Below, one piece after another: positions 13,581-19,606 of a stretch of 19,606 bases of DNA. Location of the stretch: positions 1-19,606 of the forward strand of contig CAUJIL010000090.1 of NCBI GenBank assembly GCA_963204845.1, written 5' to 3'. How positions within the stretch are numbered: position 1 is the stretch's first letter; the number at the start of each line of letters is the position of its first letter. The notes under the pieces are model-generated. The model did no database searches. It was not told where the DNA came from and saw only the letters and a list, made by a program, of their open reading frames with translations. Source of the DNA: Pseudomonadota bacterium. Lineage in GTDB: Bacteria > Pseudomonadota > Gammaproteobacteria > Pseudomonadales > UBA5518. The position numbers and the translations under genes were made by a program.

Positions 13581-14534
13581 TCAGTCATCCGCGAAGTGCC
13601 GGTAACCCGCGCGTCGCGGCACGAAGCCCGCGCACCGCGCCCCCTCGCCCGCCTCGACGCACCCGATGCGGGTGCACGCCACGCCGAGCTCCGCGGCGAT
13701 CGCCTCGATCGCCGGCGCGCGCCCGGGCGCGGCCGTGAAGCACAGCTCGTAATCGTCACCGCCACCGAGCGCGAGCGACAGCGCATCGTCACGATCCGCG
13801 AGCGCCGCCAGCTCCGGCGCCAGCGGCAGCTGCCGCGGATCGAGCACCAGCGCAACCCGGCTGCGCTCGCCGATGTGCGCGGCGTCGGCGAGCAGTCCGT
13901 CGGAGACGTCGATCGCGGCGCTGGCCACGCCGCGCAGCGCGTTGCCGAGCGCGATGCGCGGCTCGGGCCTCAGGAACGTCCGCGCGGCCACCGTGCCGCA
14001 ACTGCCCGCGAGCACGTGCCGCAGCCCGAGCGCGGCGAGTCCCGGCGCTCCGCTGACCCAGACCTCGTCGCCGGGACGCGCACCGCTGCGGCGCAACGCG
14101 CTGCCCGCCGCCGCGGCCCCGTGCACCTGGATCGTGATCGACAACGGACCGCTGGTGGTGTCACCACCGACCAAAGCGATGCCGAAGCGTTGCGCCAGCG
14201 TGGCGAGGGCACCGGCGAACGCGGCGAGCCAGTGCTCCTCGGTAGCCGGCAGCGTCAGCGCGAGGGTGAACCACAACGGGCGCGCGCCCATCGCGGCGAG
14301 GTCGCTGAGGTTCACCGCCAGTGCGCGGTACGCGATATGTGCCGGATCGAGTTCCCGGGGGAAATGCACGCCGGCGACCAGCGTGTCTATGGAAACCAGC
14401 AGCTCCTCGCCGGGAGGCGGGCGCAGGATCGCGCAATCATCGCCGACGCCGAGCACCACCCCTGGACTGCCCGGATACGCGAAGCGATCGCCGCTGAAGT
14501 AGCGTTCGATTGCCTCGAACTCGCCGAGCGCCAC
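13581..14534 (-). CDS. thiL: Thiamine-monophosphate kinase
   Basis: A 317-residue enzyme that phosphorylates TMP to TPP with ATP, the last step of both de novo synthesis and ThiK-type salvage. Family motifs are GVGDDCAIL (29-37), SIDTLVAGVHF (48-58), NLSDLAAMGA (75-84), GGDTTSGPLSITI and DVSDGLLADAAHI. Length matches the family. The GTG start has AGAGGT 6 nt upstream, 10 nt after the nusB stop. It links the right-hand rib cluster to the TPP-riboswitch uptake operon at the left, since TPP made here is the riboswitch ligand and the Dxs cofactor. Confidence 0.96.
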   Translation of the reverse strand: MALGEFEAIERYFSGDRFAYPGSPGVVLGVGDDCAILRPPPGEELLVSIDTLVAGVHFPRELDPAHIAYRALAVNLSDLAAMGARPLWFTLALTLPATEEHWLAAFAGALATLAQRFGIALVGGDTTSGPLSITIQVHGAAAAGSALRRSGARPGDEVWVSGAPGLAALGLRHVLAGSCGTVAARTFLRPEPRIALGNALRGVASAAIDVSDGLLADAAHIGERSRVALVLDPRQLPLAPELAALADRDDALSLALGGGDDYELCFTAAPGRAPAIEAIAAELGVACTRIGCVEAGEGARCAGFVPRRAGYRHFADD

Positions 14535-14544
14535 CGCGGGACCT

Positions 14545-15009
14545 CTAGCGCGAACGCGCGCTTTCCACCGGCCGCAGCTCGCGCGCGACGCGGTCGAGCA
14601 CGGCGTTCACGAACTTGTGGCTCTCGGTGGCGCCGAACTTCTTCGCCAGCGCCACCGCTTCGTTGAGCACCACGCGGTAGGGCACGTCGGGCCGGCTCGC
14701 GAGCTCCCAGGCCGCGAGACGCAGCACCGCGCGCTCCACCGGACCGAGCTTCGCCAGCGCGATGTCGAGGTAGGGCTCGAGCGCGGCCTCCAGGTCACCG
14801 AGTTGCGCCGCGACCCCGTGCAGGATCTCGTGGAAGTACTCGCGGTCGGTGCCGCGGAAGTCGAAATCCTCGACGAACTGGCGTTCGATGTCGGCGATCG
14901 CGTTGGCGCTGATCGCCCACTGGTACAGCGCCTGCACGGCGTAGTGACGCGCCTTGCGGCGCGCGGCGGCGAGCTGGCGTCGTTCGTGGTCGGGCGCACC
15001 GGCACTCAT
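14545..15009 (-). CDS. nusB: Transcription antitermination factor NusB
   Basis: A 154-residue all-helical RNA-binding protein that acts with NusE (S10) at boxA of rRNA operons. Seen are ARRKARHYAVQALYQWAIS near the N-terminus, FDFRGTDREYFHEILHGV, LGPVERAVLRLAAWEL, and PYRVVLNEAVALAKKFGATESHKFVNAVLD, the conserved NusB C-terminal block. The start has GGAGG 9 nt upstream; 22 nt separate it from ribH, as in the widespread ribH-nusB pair. Confidence 0.97.
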   Translation of the reverse strand: MSAGAPDHERRQLAAARRKARHYAVQALYQWAISANAIADIERQFVEDFDFRGTDREYFHEILHGVAAQLGDLEAALEPYLDIALAKLGPVERAVLRLAAWELASRPDVPYRVVLNEAVALAKKFGATESHKFVNAVLDRVARELRPVESARSR

Positions 15010-15031
15010 CGCGCAGGCCTCCGGACGGAAG

Positions 15032-15502
15032 TCACAGCTGCGCCAGCAGGCTGACCATCTCGAGCGCCGACAGCGCCGCTTCCTCGCCCTTGTTACCGGC
15101 CTTGGTGCCGGCGCGTTCGATCGCCTGTTCGATGGTGTCGACGGTCAGCACGCCGAAGGCGACCGGAATGCCGGTCTGCAACGACACGCTCGCGATGCCC
15201 TTGGTGCATTCGCCGGCCACGTGCTCGAAATGCGGCGTGCCGCCACGAATCACGGCACCGAGCGCGATGATCGCGTCGTGGTTGCCGCTGCGCGCGACCT
15301 TCTGCACCACCAGCGGCAGTTCGAAGGCTCCGGGCGCACGCACCAGCGTGATCCGCCCGGGCGCCACGCCGTGGCGGCGCAGCGTGTCGAGGGCGCCCGC
15401 GATCAGGCTTTCGACCACGAAGCTGTTGAAGCGGCTTGCCACCAGCGCGAACCGCGCCTCGCCGGGCGCGAACACGCCTTCCACCGTCCTGATCGATTCC
15501 AT
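15032..15502 (-). CDS. ribH: 6,7-dimethyl-8-ribityllumazine synthase
   Basis: A 156-residue enzyme that joins the ribitylamino-uracil to 3,4-dihydroxy-2-butanone 4-phosphate. Family signatures are VASRFNSFVVESLIAGAL (21-38), VRAPGAFELPLVVQ (54-67), and GAVIRGGTPHFEHVAGE (82-98) with the active-site histidines. GIPVAFGVLTVDTIEQAIERAG and NKGEEAALSALEM follow. Members assemble as pentamers or 60-mers. The ATG at 15502 was chosen from homology; the longer open frame upstream has no support. A weak AAGGCGG precedes it. The 80-nt gap to the EVE gene contains a palindrome. Confidence 0.97.
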   Translation of the reverse strand: MESIRTVEGVFAPGEARFALVASRFNSFVVESLIAGALDTLRRHGVAPGRITLVRAPGAFELPLVVQKVARSGNHDAIIALGAVIRGGTPHFEHVAGECTKGIASVSLQTGIPVAFGVLTVDTIEQAIERAGTKAGNKGEEAALSALEMVSLLAQL

Positions 15503-15560
15503 GGGTCCGCCTTGCCGTGGGTATGCGAAAAGAGCGCCAATTCTGCCATCAAACGCGTAT

Positions 15561-15577
15561 GGCGGCCATCGGCCGCC
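15561..15577 (-). other. Perfect 7-bp palindromic hairpin between the EVE gene and ribH
   Basis: GGCGGCC and GGCCGCC flank a 3-nt loop, starting 5 nt after the EVE-gene stop. No U tract follows on either strand, so it is at most a weak terminator or an mRNA-stabilising hairpin. Confidence 0.4.
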
Positions 15578-15582
15578 GCAGC

Positions 15583-16062
15583 TCAGCCCCCAACCGGGGC
15601 CCGATCCTCCAGCGACAGGATGAAGTCCCAGTGCGCCTGCGCCACCGGCATGACCGACAGCCGGTTGCCCTTGCGCAGCAGCGCCAGACCGTCGAGTTGC
15701 GCACAAGTCCTCAGTTCGGCGAGCGTGACCACGCGCGCCAACGGGCGCACGTATTTCACGTCGACCATGCACCAGCCCGGCCGCGCGGGATCGCTCGCGG
15801 GATCGAAGTGGGGATCGTCGGGGTCGAACGCGGTGTGATCGGGGTACGCCTCGCGCACCACCTCCACGATACCGACGATACCCGGCGTGGCGGTGTTCGA
15901 GTGGTAGAAGAACACCTGGTCGCCCACCTTCATCGCATCGCGCATCATGTTGCGTGCCTGGTAGTTGCGCACGCCGCTCCACGGCTCCGTTTGTCCGGGA
16001 CGGTCGGCCAGGTCCTCGAAGGCGAACTCCCCGGGCTCGGACTTCATCAGCCAGTGGTTCAT
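15583..16062 (-). CDS. EVE-domain protein (THYN1-like modified-base reader)
   Basis: A 159-residue protein that is one complete EVE domain: NHWLMKSEPGEFAFEDL at the N-terminus, WSGVRNYQARNMMRDAMKVGDQVFFYHSN (28-56), PGIVGIVEVV, WCMVDVKYV, and LRKGNRLSVMPVAQAHWDFIL near the end. EVE domains share the PUA-like fold with YTH and ASCH and bind modified cytosines in DNA or modified RNA bases. Single-domain bacterial members are common and poorly characterised. The ATG has GAGGAG 6 nt upstream. It is inserted between ribB (38 nt upstream) and ribH (80 nt downstream), with no obvious functional tie to riboflavin. Confidence 0.93.
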   Translation of the reverse strand: MNHWLMKSEPGEFAFEDLADRPGQTEPWSGVRNYQARNMMRDAMKVGDQVFFYHSNTATPGIVGIVEVVREAYPDHTAFDPDDPHFDPASDPARPGWCMVDVKYVRPLARVVTLAELRTCAQLDGLALLRKGNRLSVMPVAQAHWDFILSLEDRAPVGG

Positions 16063-16100
16063 GCCGCACTCCTCGCGGGACGGACAGGATCGCCGCGCAT

Positions 16101-17210
16101 TCAGTACTTCACGTGCTCGACGACCTCGAGTCCGAAGCCCGAGATCGCGCTGTAGCGCATCGGCGGCCCCATCAGGCGCATCCGACCCACCCCGAGCTGG
16201 CGCAGGATCTGCGACCCGACCCCGACCAGGTTCAGCGTGCTCGGCGACCGCGCGGCACCCGCGACGGCAACCTCACCGAGCGCGGCATTCACGCTCTCCA
16301 GCAGGTGCGCCTCCGTTTCCGGCTGCGCGAGCAGCACCAGTACGCCGGCGCCGTCGCGGTCGATGCGCTCCAGGCAGCGGCCGGCGTTCCAGTCGCGCGC
16401 GCTGTCCGGCACGTCGGTGCCCAGCACGTCGCGCAGCGCCGCGATCTGCTGCACCCGCACCAGCGCGGGCGTCTGCGGCTGCAGGGGCCCGCGGGTCAGC
16501 GCGAGATGCACCTGGCCGTCGTCGGCGTCGCGGAACACGTGCAGCCGGAACGGCCCCCACGCGGTATTCACCCCGCCCTCGCGGATGCGGTGCACGGTGG
16601 TCTCGTTGCTCAGGCGAAACTGGATCAGCCCGGCGATGGTGCCCACGGGCAGCCCGTGCCGATGCGCGAACGCGAGCAGCGCCTCGCCGGTGGCGAGCGT
16701 GCCGTCCTCGTTCAGCACGTCGACCATCACCGCCGCCGGCTCGAACCCGGCCAGCCGCGCCAGGTCGCACCCGCCCTCGGTGTGGCCGGCACGCTTCAGC
16801 ACGCCGCCCGGCTCGGCGCGCAGCGGGAACACGTGCCCGGGCTGCACCACGTCACGCGGCTGCGCACCGCGCGCCACCGCCACCCGGATCGTGTGCGCCC
16901 GGTCGGCGGCCGAGATGCCGGTGCTGATGCCCTCGGCGGCCTCGATCGATACCGTGAAGCGGCTGGCGAACGGGCTTGGCGACCCGCCGACCATCGGCGG
17001 CAGCTGCAGCTGCGCGCAGCGTCCGGCGGTGAGTCCCAGGCAGACCAGCCCGCGCGCCTGGCGCACCATGAAATTGATCTTCTCCGCGCCGATGTCCTCG
17101 GCCGGTGCCAGCAGCACCCCGCCGAGACGCTCGTCGTCGTCATCGACCAGCACCACCATCTCGCCGCGGCGGAAGCTGTCGATCAGTTGTTGCGTGGTGT
17201 CGAAGTTCAT
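16101..17210 (-). CDS. ribB: 3,4-dihydroxy-2-butanone-4-phosphate synthase with degenerate RibA-like C-terminal domain
   Basis: A 369-residue RibBA-like protein. The N-terminal 200 residues are RibB, which turns ribulose 5-phosphate into DHBP and formate: EKINFMVRQARGLVCLGLT (43-61), SIEAAEGISTGISAADR (88-104), QPGHVFPLRAEPGGVL (123-138), GHTEGGCDLARLAG (142-155). The C-terminal half aligns with GTP cyclohydrolase II but lacks its zinc cysteines and the RQEGRGIG loop, the usual RibBX form, so ribA is needed separately. Oddly, the catalytic loop normally reading DRENEGD is DERLGGV here (27-33), and the usual Glu in the V-E-(I/V)-(M/L)-N block is Asp (VDVLNEDG). The start overlaps the ribE stop (ATGA). 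Confidence 0.9.
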   Translation of the reverse strand: MNFDTTQQLIDSFRRGEMVVLVDDDDERLGGVLLAPAEDIGAEKINFMVRQARGLVCLGLTAGRCAQLQLPPMVGGSPSPFASRFTVSIEAAEGISTGISAADRAHTIRVAVARGAQPRDVVQPGHVFPLRAEPGGVLKRAGHTEGGCDLARLAGFEPAAVMVDVLNEDGTLATGEALLAFAHRHGLPVGTIAGLIQFRLSNETTVHRIREGGVNTAWGPFRLHVFRDADDGQVHLALTRGPLQPQTPALVRVQQIAALRDVLGTDVPDSARDWNAGRCLERIDRDGAGVLVLLAQPETEAHLLESVNAALGEVAVAGAARSPSTLNLVGVGSQILRQLGVGRMRLMGPPMRYSAISGFGLEVVEHVKY

Positions 17211-17869
17211 GAGGCGTCGAATCCGTTACGGTGCAGGAACTCGCGGGTGATGCCGCCCGCCGCCGGCCGCGCCGCGGCGTCGCCGAGCAGCAGGCGCTCG
17301 AGGTAGCGCGCGATCACGTCGACCTCGAGGTTCACGCGCGAACCCGGGCGGTAGTCGCCGAAGATCGTCTCGCCGGCAGTCACCGGGATGATGTTCAGCT
17401 CGAACTCGGCACCGTCGACGCCGTTGACGGTGAGGCTGACACCGTCGACGCAGATCGAACCCTTGTGCGCGATATAGCGCGCCAGCGCCTGCGGCGCGCG
17501 CACGCGATAGCGGATCGAACGCCCGTCGGGCGCCAGCGAGACGATCTCGCCGACACCGTCGACGTGGCCGCTGACGATGTGGCCGCCGAGACGCTCGCCG
17601 ACCGCCATCGCCTTCTCGAGGTTCACGCGCGCGCCCGCGGCCAGCGAGCCCAGCGTCGTGAGGCCCAGCGTCTCGAGCGACACGTCCGCCGCGTACCAGT
17701 CGGCGCCCCGATCGACGACCGTGAGGCAGACGCCGCTGGTGGCGATGCTGTCGCCGTGGCGCACGTCGTCCATCCCGAGCCGGCCGCTGCCGACGTGCAG
17801 GCGCACGTCGCCGCCGCGTCGCTCGATGCGGCGCACCTCGCCGATCGCCTGGATGATTCCCGTGAACAT
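17207..17869 (-). CDS. ribE: Riboflavin synthase, alpha subunit
   Basis: This 220-residue enzyme dismutates two molecules of ribityllumazine into riboflavin. Two tandem lumazine-binding domains are visible: MFTGIIQAIGEVRRI with DSIATSGVCLTVVD and LNEDK-like NLEKAM in the first, then GGHIVSGHVDGVGEI with KGSICVDGVSLTVNGVD and VNLEVDVIARYLERL in the second. Length is normal. The ATG at 17869 carries CAGGAG 5 nt upstream and starts exactly at the conserved MFTGI. It is 37 nt from ribD and overlaps ribB by 4 nt. Confidence 0.97.
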   Translation of the reverse strand: MFTGIIQAIGEVRRIERRGGDVRLHVGSGRLGMDDVRHGDSIATSGVCLTVVDRGADWYAADVSLETLGLTTLGSLAAGARVNLEKAMAVGERLGGHIVSGHVDGVGEIVSLAPDGRSIRYRVRAPQALARYIAHKGSICVDGVSLTVNGVDGAEFELNIIPVTAGETIFGDYRPGSRVNLEVDVIARYLERLLLGDAAARPAAGGITREFLHRNGFDAS

Positions 17870-17906
17870 CGCTGCTCCTGTGCGTGAATCGAACGCGGAC
17901 GCGGTC

Positions 17907-19022
17907 TCAACCCGCGTCAACGGTGGCGGTGATCCGCCAGTCCTCCCCGACCGCGGCGACGTCGGCGATCCGCAACACCACCTTGGCGTCCATGCTCGCC
18001 AGCGGCAGCTCGAACAGCGGCCGCGCCGTGCTGCCGAGCAAGGCGGGCGCCACGTAAAACACCAACTCGTCGGCCAGCCCGGCACGCAGCACCGCGCCCG
18101 CCAGCGTCGGACCGGCCTCGATCAGCACCTCGTTGCACTGCGCGGCGCCGAGGTGTCCGAGCAGCGCCGGCAGATCGATGCCTCCGGCTGCGTCCGTCAG
18201 GTGCAGCAGCGTGGCGCCGGCGGCCGCGAGCGCGCGTTCGCGCGCCGCGTCGGCCCCCGCGGTGACCACGATGGTCTCGCCGGACTGGCCCAGCACGCGC
18301 GCCGCCGGCGGCGTGCGTGCGCGCGAATCGACCACCACGCGCACCGGCTGGCGCACCTGCTCTTCCCCCGCGTGTTCCGCCGGCAGGCGCACGTCGAGGC
18401 GCGGATCGTCGTGCAGCACGGTGCCGATGCCAGTGACGATCGCGCAGCTGCGCGCACGCAGCCGTTGTACGTCGGCGCGCGCGGCGGGGCCGGTGATCCA
18501 CTTGCTGCTGCCGTCGGCCATTGCGGTGCGCCCGTCGAGGCTCATCGCGAGCTTGACCCGCACCCACGGCAGACCGGTGCCCATCCGCTTGAAGAAGCCG
18601 GGGTTCAACGCCCGCGCCTCGCGGTCGAGCACACCGCAGCGCACCTCGATGCCGGCCGCGCGCAACTGCTCCAGCCCTCTGCCGGCGACCAGCGGGTTCG
18701 GGTCCGGCGTGGCGGCGACCACGCGCGCCACGCCCGCCTCGATCAGCGCCTCCGTACACGGCGGCGTGCGACCGTGATGGCTGCAAGGCTCCAGGCTCAC
18801 GTAGGCGGTGGCGCCTGCCACCGGCTCCGCGGTCGTGTGCAACGCCGCGATTTCCGCGTGTTCGCAGCCGGCACGCCGGTGGAAGCCGCCGCCGATCACC
18901 CGCTCGCCGCGCGCGATCACGCAGCCCACCCGCGGGTTCGGCGCCGTCGTGTACAGTCCGCGGCGGGCCAGCGCGAGCGCCTGCGCCATGTGGCGCGTAT
19001 CGATCACGTCCTGCGCGTTCAT
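17907..19022 (-). CDS. ribD: Bifunctional riboflavin-specific deaminase/reductase
   Basis: A 371-residue two-domain enzyme for the second and third steps after GTP cyclohydrolase II. The N-terminal zinc deaminase has HAEIAAL (55-61) and PCSHHGRTPPC (79-89), supplying the catalytic Glu and the His/Cys/Cys ligands. The C-terminal NADPH reductase has VKLAMSLDGRTA (156-167), SKWITGPAARADVQRLRA (173-190), DDPRLDVR (205-212) and EAGPTLAGAVLRAGLADELV. Both active sites look intact. The ATG at 19022 follows the nrdR stop by 8 nt; the longer in-frame extension runs through nrdR and is a shadow. Confidence 0.97.
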   Translation of the reverse strand: MNAQDVIDTRHMAQALALARRGLYTTAPNPRVGCVIARGERVIGGGFHRRAGCEHAEIAALHTTAEPVAGATAYVSLEPCSHHGRTPPCTEALIEAGVARVVAATPDPNPLVAGRGLEQLRAAGIEVRCGVLDREARALNPGFFKRMGTGLPWVRVKLAMSLDGRTAMADGSSKWITGPAARADVQRLRARSCAIVTGIGTVLHDDPRLDVRLPAEHAGEEQVRQPVRVVVDSRARTPPAARVLGQSGETIVVTAGADAARERALAAAGATLLHLTDAAGGIDLPALLGHLGAAQCNEVLIEAGPTLAGAVLRAGLADELVFYVAPALLGSTARPLFELPLASMDAKVVLRIADVAAVGEDWRITATVDAG

Positions 19023-19030
19023 CGCCGCTC

Positions 19031-19513
19031 TCAGCCCGCCACGCCGGGTGCGGGCTCGCCCTGTTCCTCGGCCAGCCGTTCGATCTCGGCGCGGAACTCG
19101 TTCAGGTCCTGGAAACTGCGGTAGACCGAGGCGAAACGCACGAAAGCCACGTGGTCGACCGCCTTCAGCTGGCGCATGACCTCCTCGCCGACGACGCGCG
19201 ACGCCACCTCGCGCTCGCCGGTGGCGATCAGGGCGCGCTTGATCTGGCTCAGCATGTGCTCGACGCGCTCGACGCTGACCGGACGCTTCTCGATCGCGCG
19301 CAGGATGCCCTGGCGCAGCTTGTCCTCGTGAAACGGCTCGCGCACCCCGCTCTGCTTGATGATCCGCGGCAGCATCAGCTCGGCCGTCTCGTAGGTCGTG
19401 AAGCGTTCGGAGCAGCCGAGGCACTCGCGACGGCGGCGCACCTGGTCACCATCGGCCACGAGCCGCGAATCGATGACCTTGGTGTCGGCCGCGGAACAGA
19501 ACGGGCAGCGCAT
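19031..19513 (-). CDS. nrdR: Transcriptional repressor NrdR
   Basis: This 160-residue repressor of ribonucleotide reductase operons binds NrdR boxes in response to ATP/dATP. The zinc ribbon uses Cys3, Cys6, Cys31 and Cys34 (MRCPFC, CLGC), followed by SERFTTYETAE. The ATP-cone is seen as VREPFHEDKLRQGILRAIEKRPVS and FVRFASVYRSFQDLNEF. The ATG at 19513 was chosen because the zinc ribbon starts there; no good Shine-Dalgarno precedes it, and the predicted leader is only about 26 nt. The nrdR-ribD order is conserved in gammaproteobacteria. Confidence 0.97.
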   Translation of the reverse strand: MRCPFCSAADTKVIDSRLVADGDQVRRRRECLGCSERFTTYETAELMLPRIIKQSGVREPFHEDKLRQGILRAIEKRPVSVERVEHMLSQIKRALIATGEREVASRVVGEEVMRQLKAVDHVAFVRFASVYRSFQDLNEFRAEIERLAEEQGEPAPGVAG

Positions 19514-19545
19514 GAGCGGGAAACACGGGTGATGGCGAGGCGCGC

Positions 19546-19551
19546 ATGGTA
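19546..19551 (-). promoter_or_regulatory. Extended -10 promoter upstream of nrdR
   Basis: TGCTACCAT on the minus strand (TACCAT at 19551-19546) is an extended -10-type site giving a start near 19539. It probably drives nrdR-ribD-ribE-ribB and beyond. No clear -35. Confidence 0.45.
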
Positions 19552-19578
19552 GCACAGGCCCTGCGCGCCGCCGCGTGG

Positions 19579-19606
19579 CGCGGGCATGATCCAGGCCATG
19601 CCCGCG
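19579..19606. terminator. Perfect 10-bp hairpin at the right edge
   Basis: CGCGGGCATG and CATGCCCGCG are exact reverse complements across an 8-nt loop and may extend past the window. It lies 28 nt upstream of the nrdR -10. It could end transcription of the upstream gene (commonly glyA), although no U run follows on the minus strand; the plus-strand continuation is not visible. Confidence 0.45.

Noticed and set aside
12905..13855. 316-codon version of the retropepsin gene
   Set aside because: The extension overlaps the 3' part of thiL and is Arg/Ser-rich; the signal peptide starts at 13573.
15032..16069. 345-codon version of ribH extending upstream
   Set aside because: The extra N-terminus is another frame of the EVE gene; RibH homology begins at the ATG at 15502 and gives the normal 156-residue length.
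16101..17210. Functional GTP cyclohydrolase II domain in the RibB protein
   Set aside because: The C-terminal half lacks the zinc cysteines and RQEGRGIG loop; the stand-alone ribA at 12231-12833 has them.
15503..17906. FMN (RFN) riboswitch in the riboflavin cluster
   Set aside because: None of the gaps around ribH, ribB and ribE contains the conserved RFN blocks, and most gaps are too short.

Overview
The window is a dense, very GC-rich stretch of bacterial chromosome. It has the gene content and order of a gammaproteobacterium: nrdR-ribD-ribE-ribB-ribH-nusB-thiL on the minus strand and xseB-ispA-dxs on the plus strand. I cannot name the genus from sequence alone. Nearly all of it is coding. 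Because of the base composition, long open frames opposite real genes are common and were discarded.

Left part (1-5430, minus strand): one tightly packed operon that reads leftwards from a -10-like site and a well-formed TPP (thiamine pyrophosphate) riboswitch at 5330-5414. Its genes are, in order, a TonB-dependent outer-membrane receptor, a single-domain YkoF-like thiamine/HMP-binding protein, a PnuC-family (PnuT) vitamin transporter, a choline/thiamine-kinase-like phosphotransferase, a FecCD/BtuC-type ABC permease and the start of its ATPase, which is cut by the window edge. Gaps are 9 nt or less, or genes overlap. The layout fits TPP-repressed thiamine uptake and phosphorylation. The FecCD-type ABC importer at the end is the unexpected part.

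Middle (5479-10415): a luciferase-like monooxygenase and a PilZ-domain protein (minus), then, divergently, xseB-ispA-dxs (plus), which make the exonuclease VII small subunit, farnesyl diphosphate synthase and DXP synthase.

Accessory segment (10428-12229): between dxs and ribA lies about 1.8 kb bounded by two 45-bp direct copies of the ribA 3' end (42 of 45 identical). It carries a TacA/TacT-type (DUF1778/GNAT) toxin-antitoxin pair with a palindromic operator, and a decayed RTX-like gene with an in-frame amber codon. It looks like an insertion at the 3' end of ribA that left ribA intact. No integrase is visible.

Right part (12231-19606, minus strand): ribA (separately promoted), a secreted retropepsin-like protease, thiL, nusB, ribH, an EVE-domain gene, ribB with a degenerate RibA-like tail, ribE, ribD and nrdR. 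Together these cover most of riboflavin synthesis plus TMP kinase. The RibB protein lacks the canonical RENEGD active-site loop, which is worth checking.

Metabolic links: imported thiamine would be phosphorylated by the operon kinase to TMP and by ThiL to TPP. TPP is the cofactor of Dxs and the ligand of the riboswitch. Dxs product DXP feeds both isoprenoids (IspA) and thiazole synthesis.
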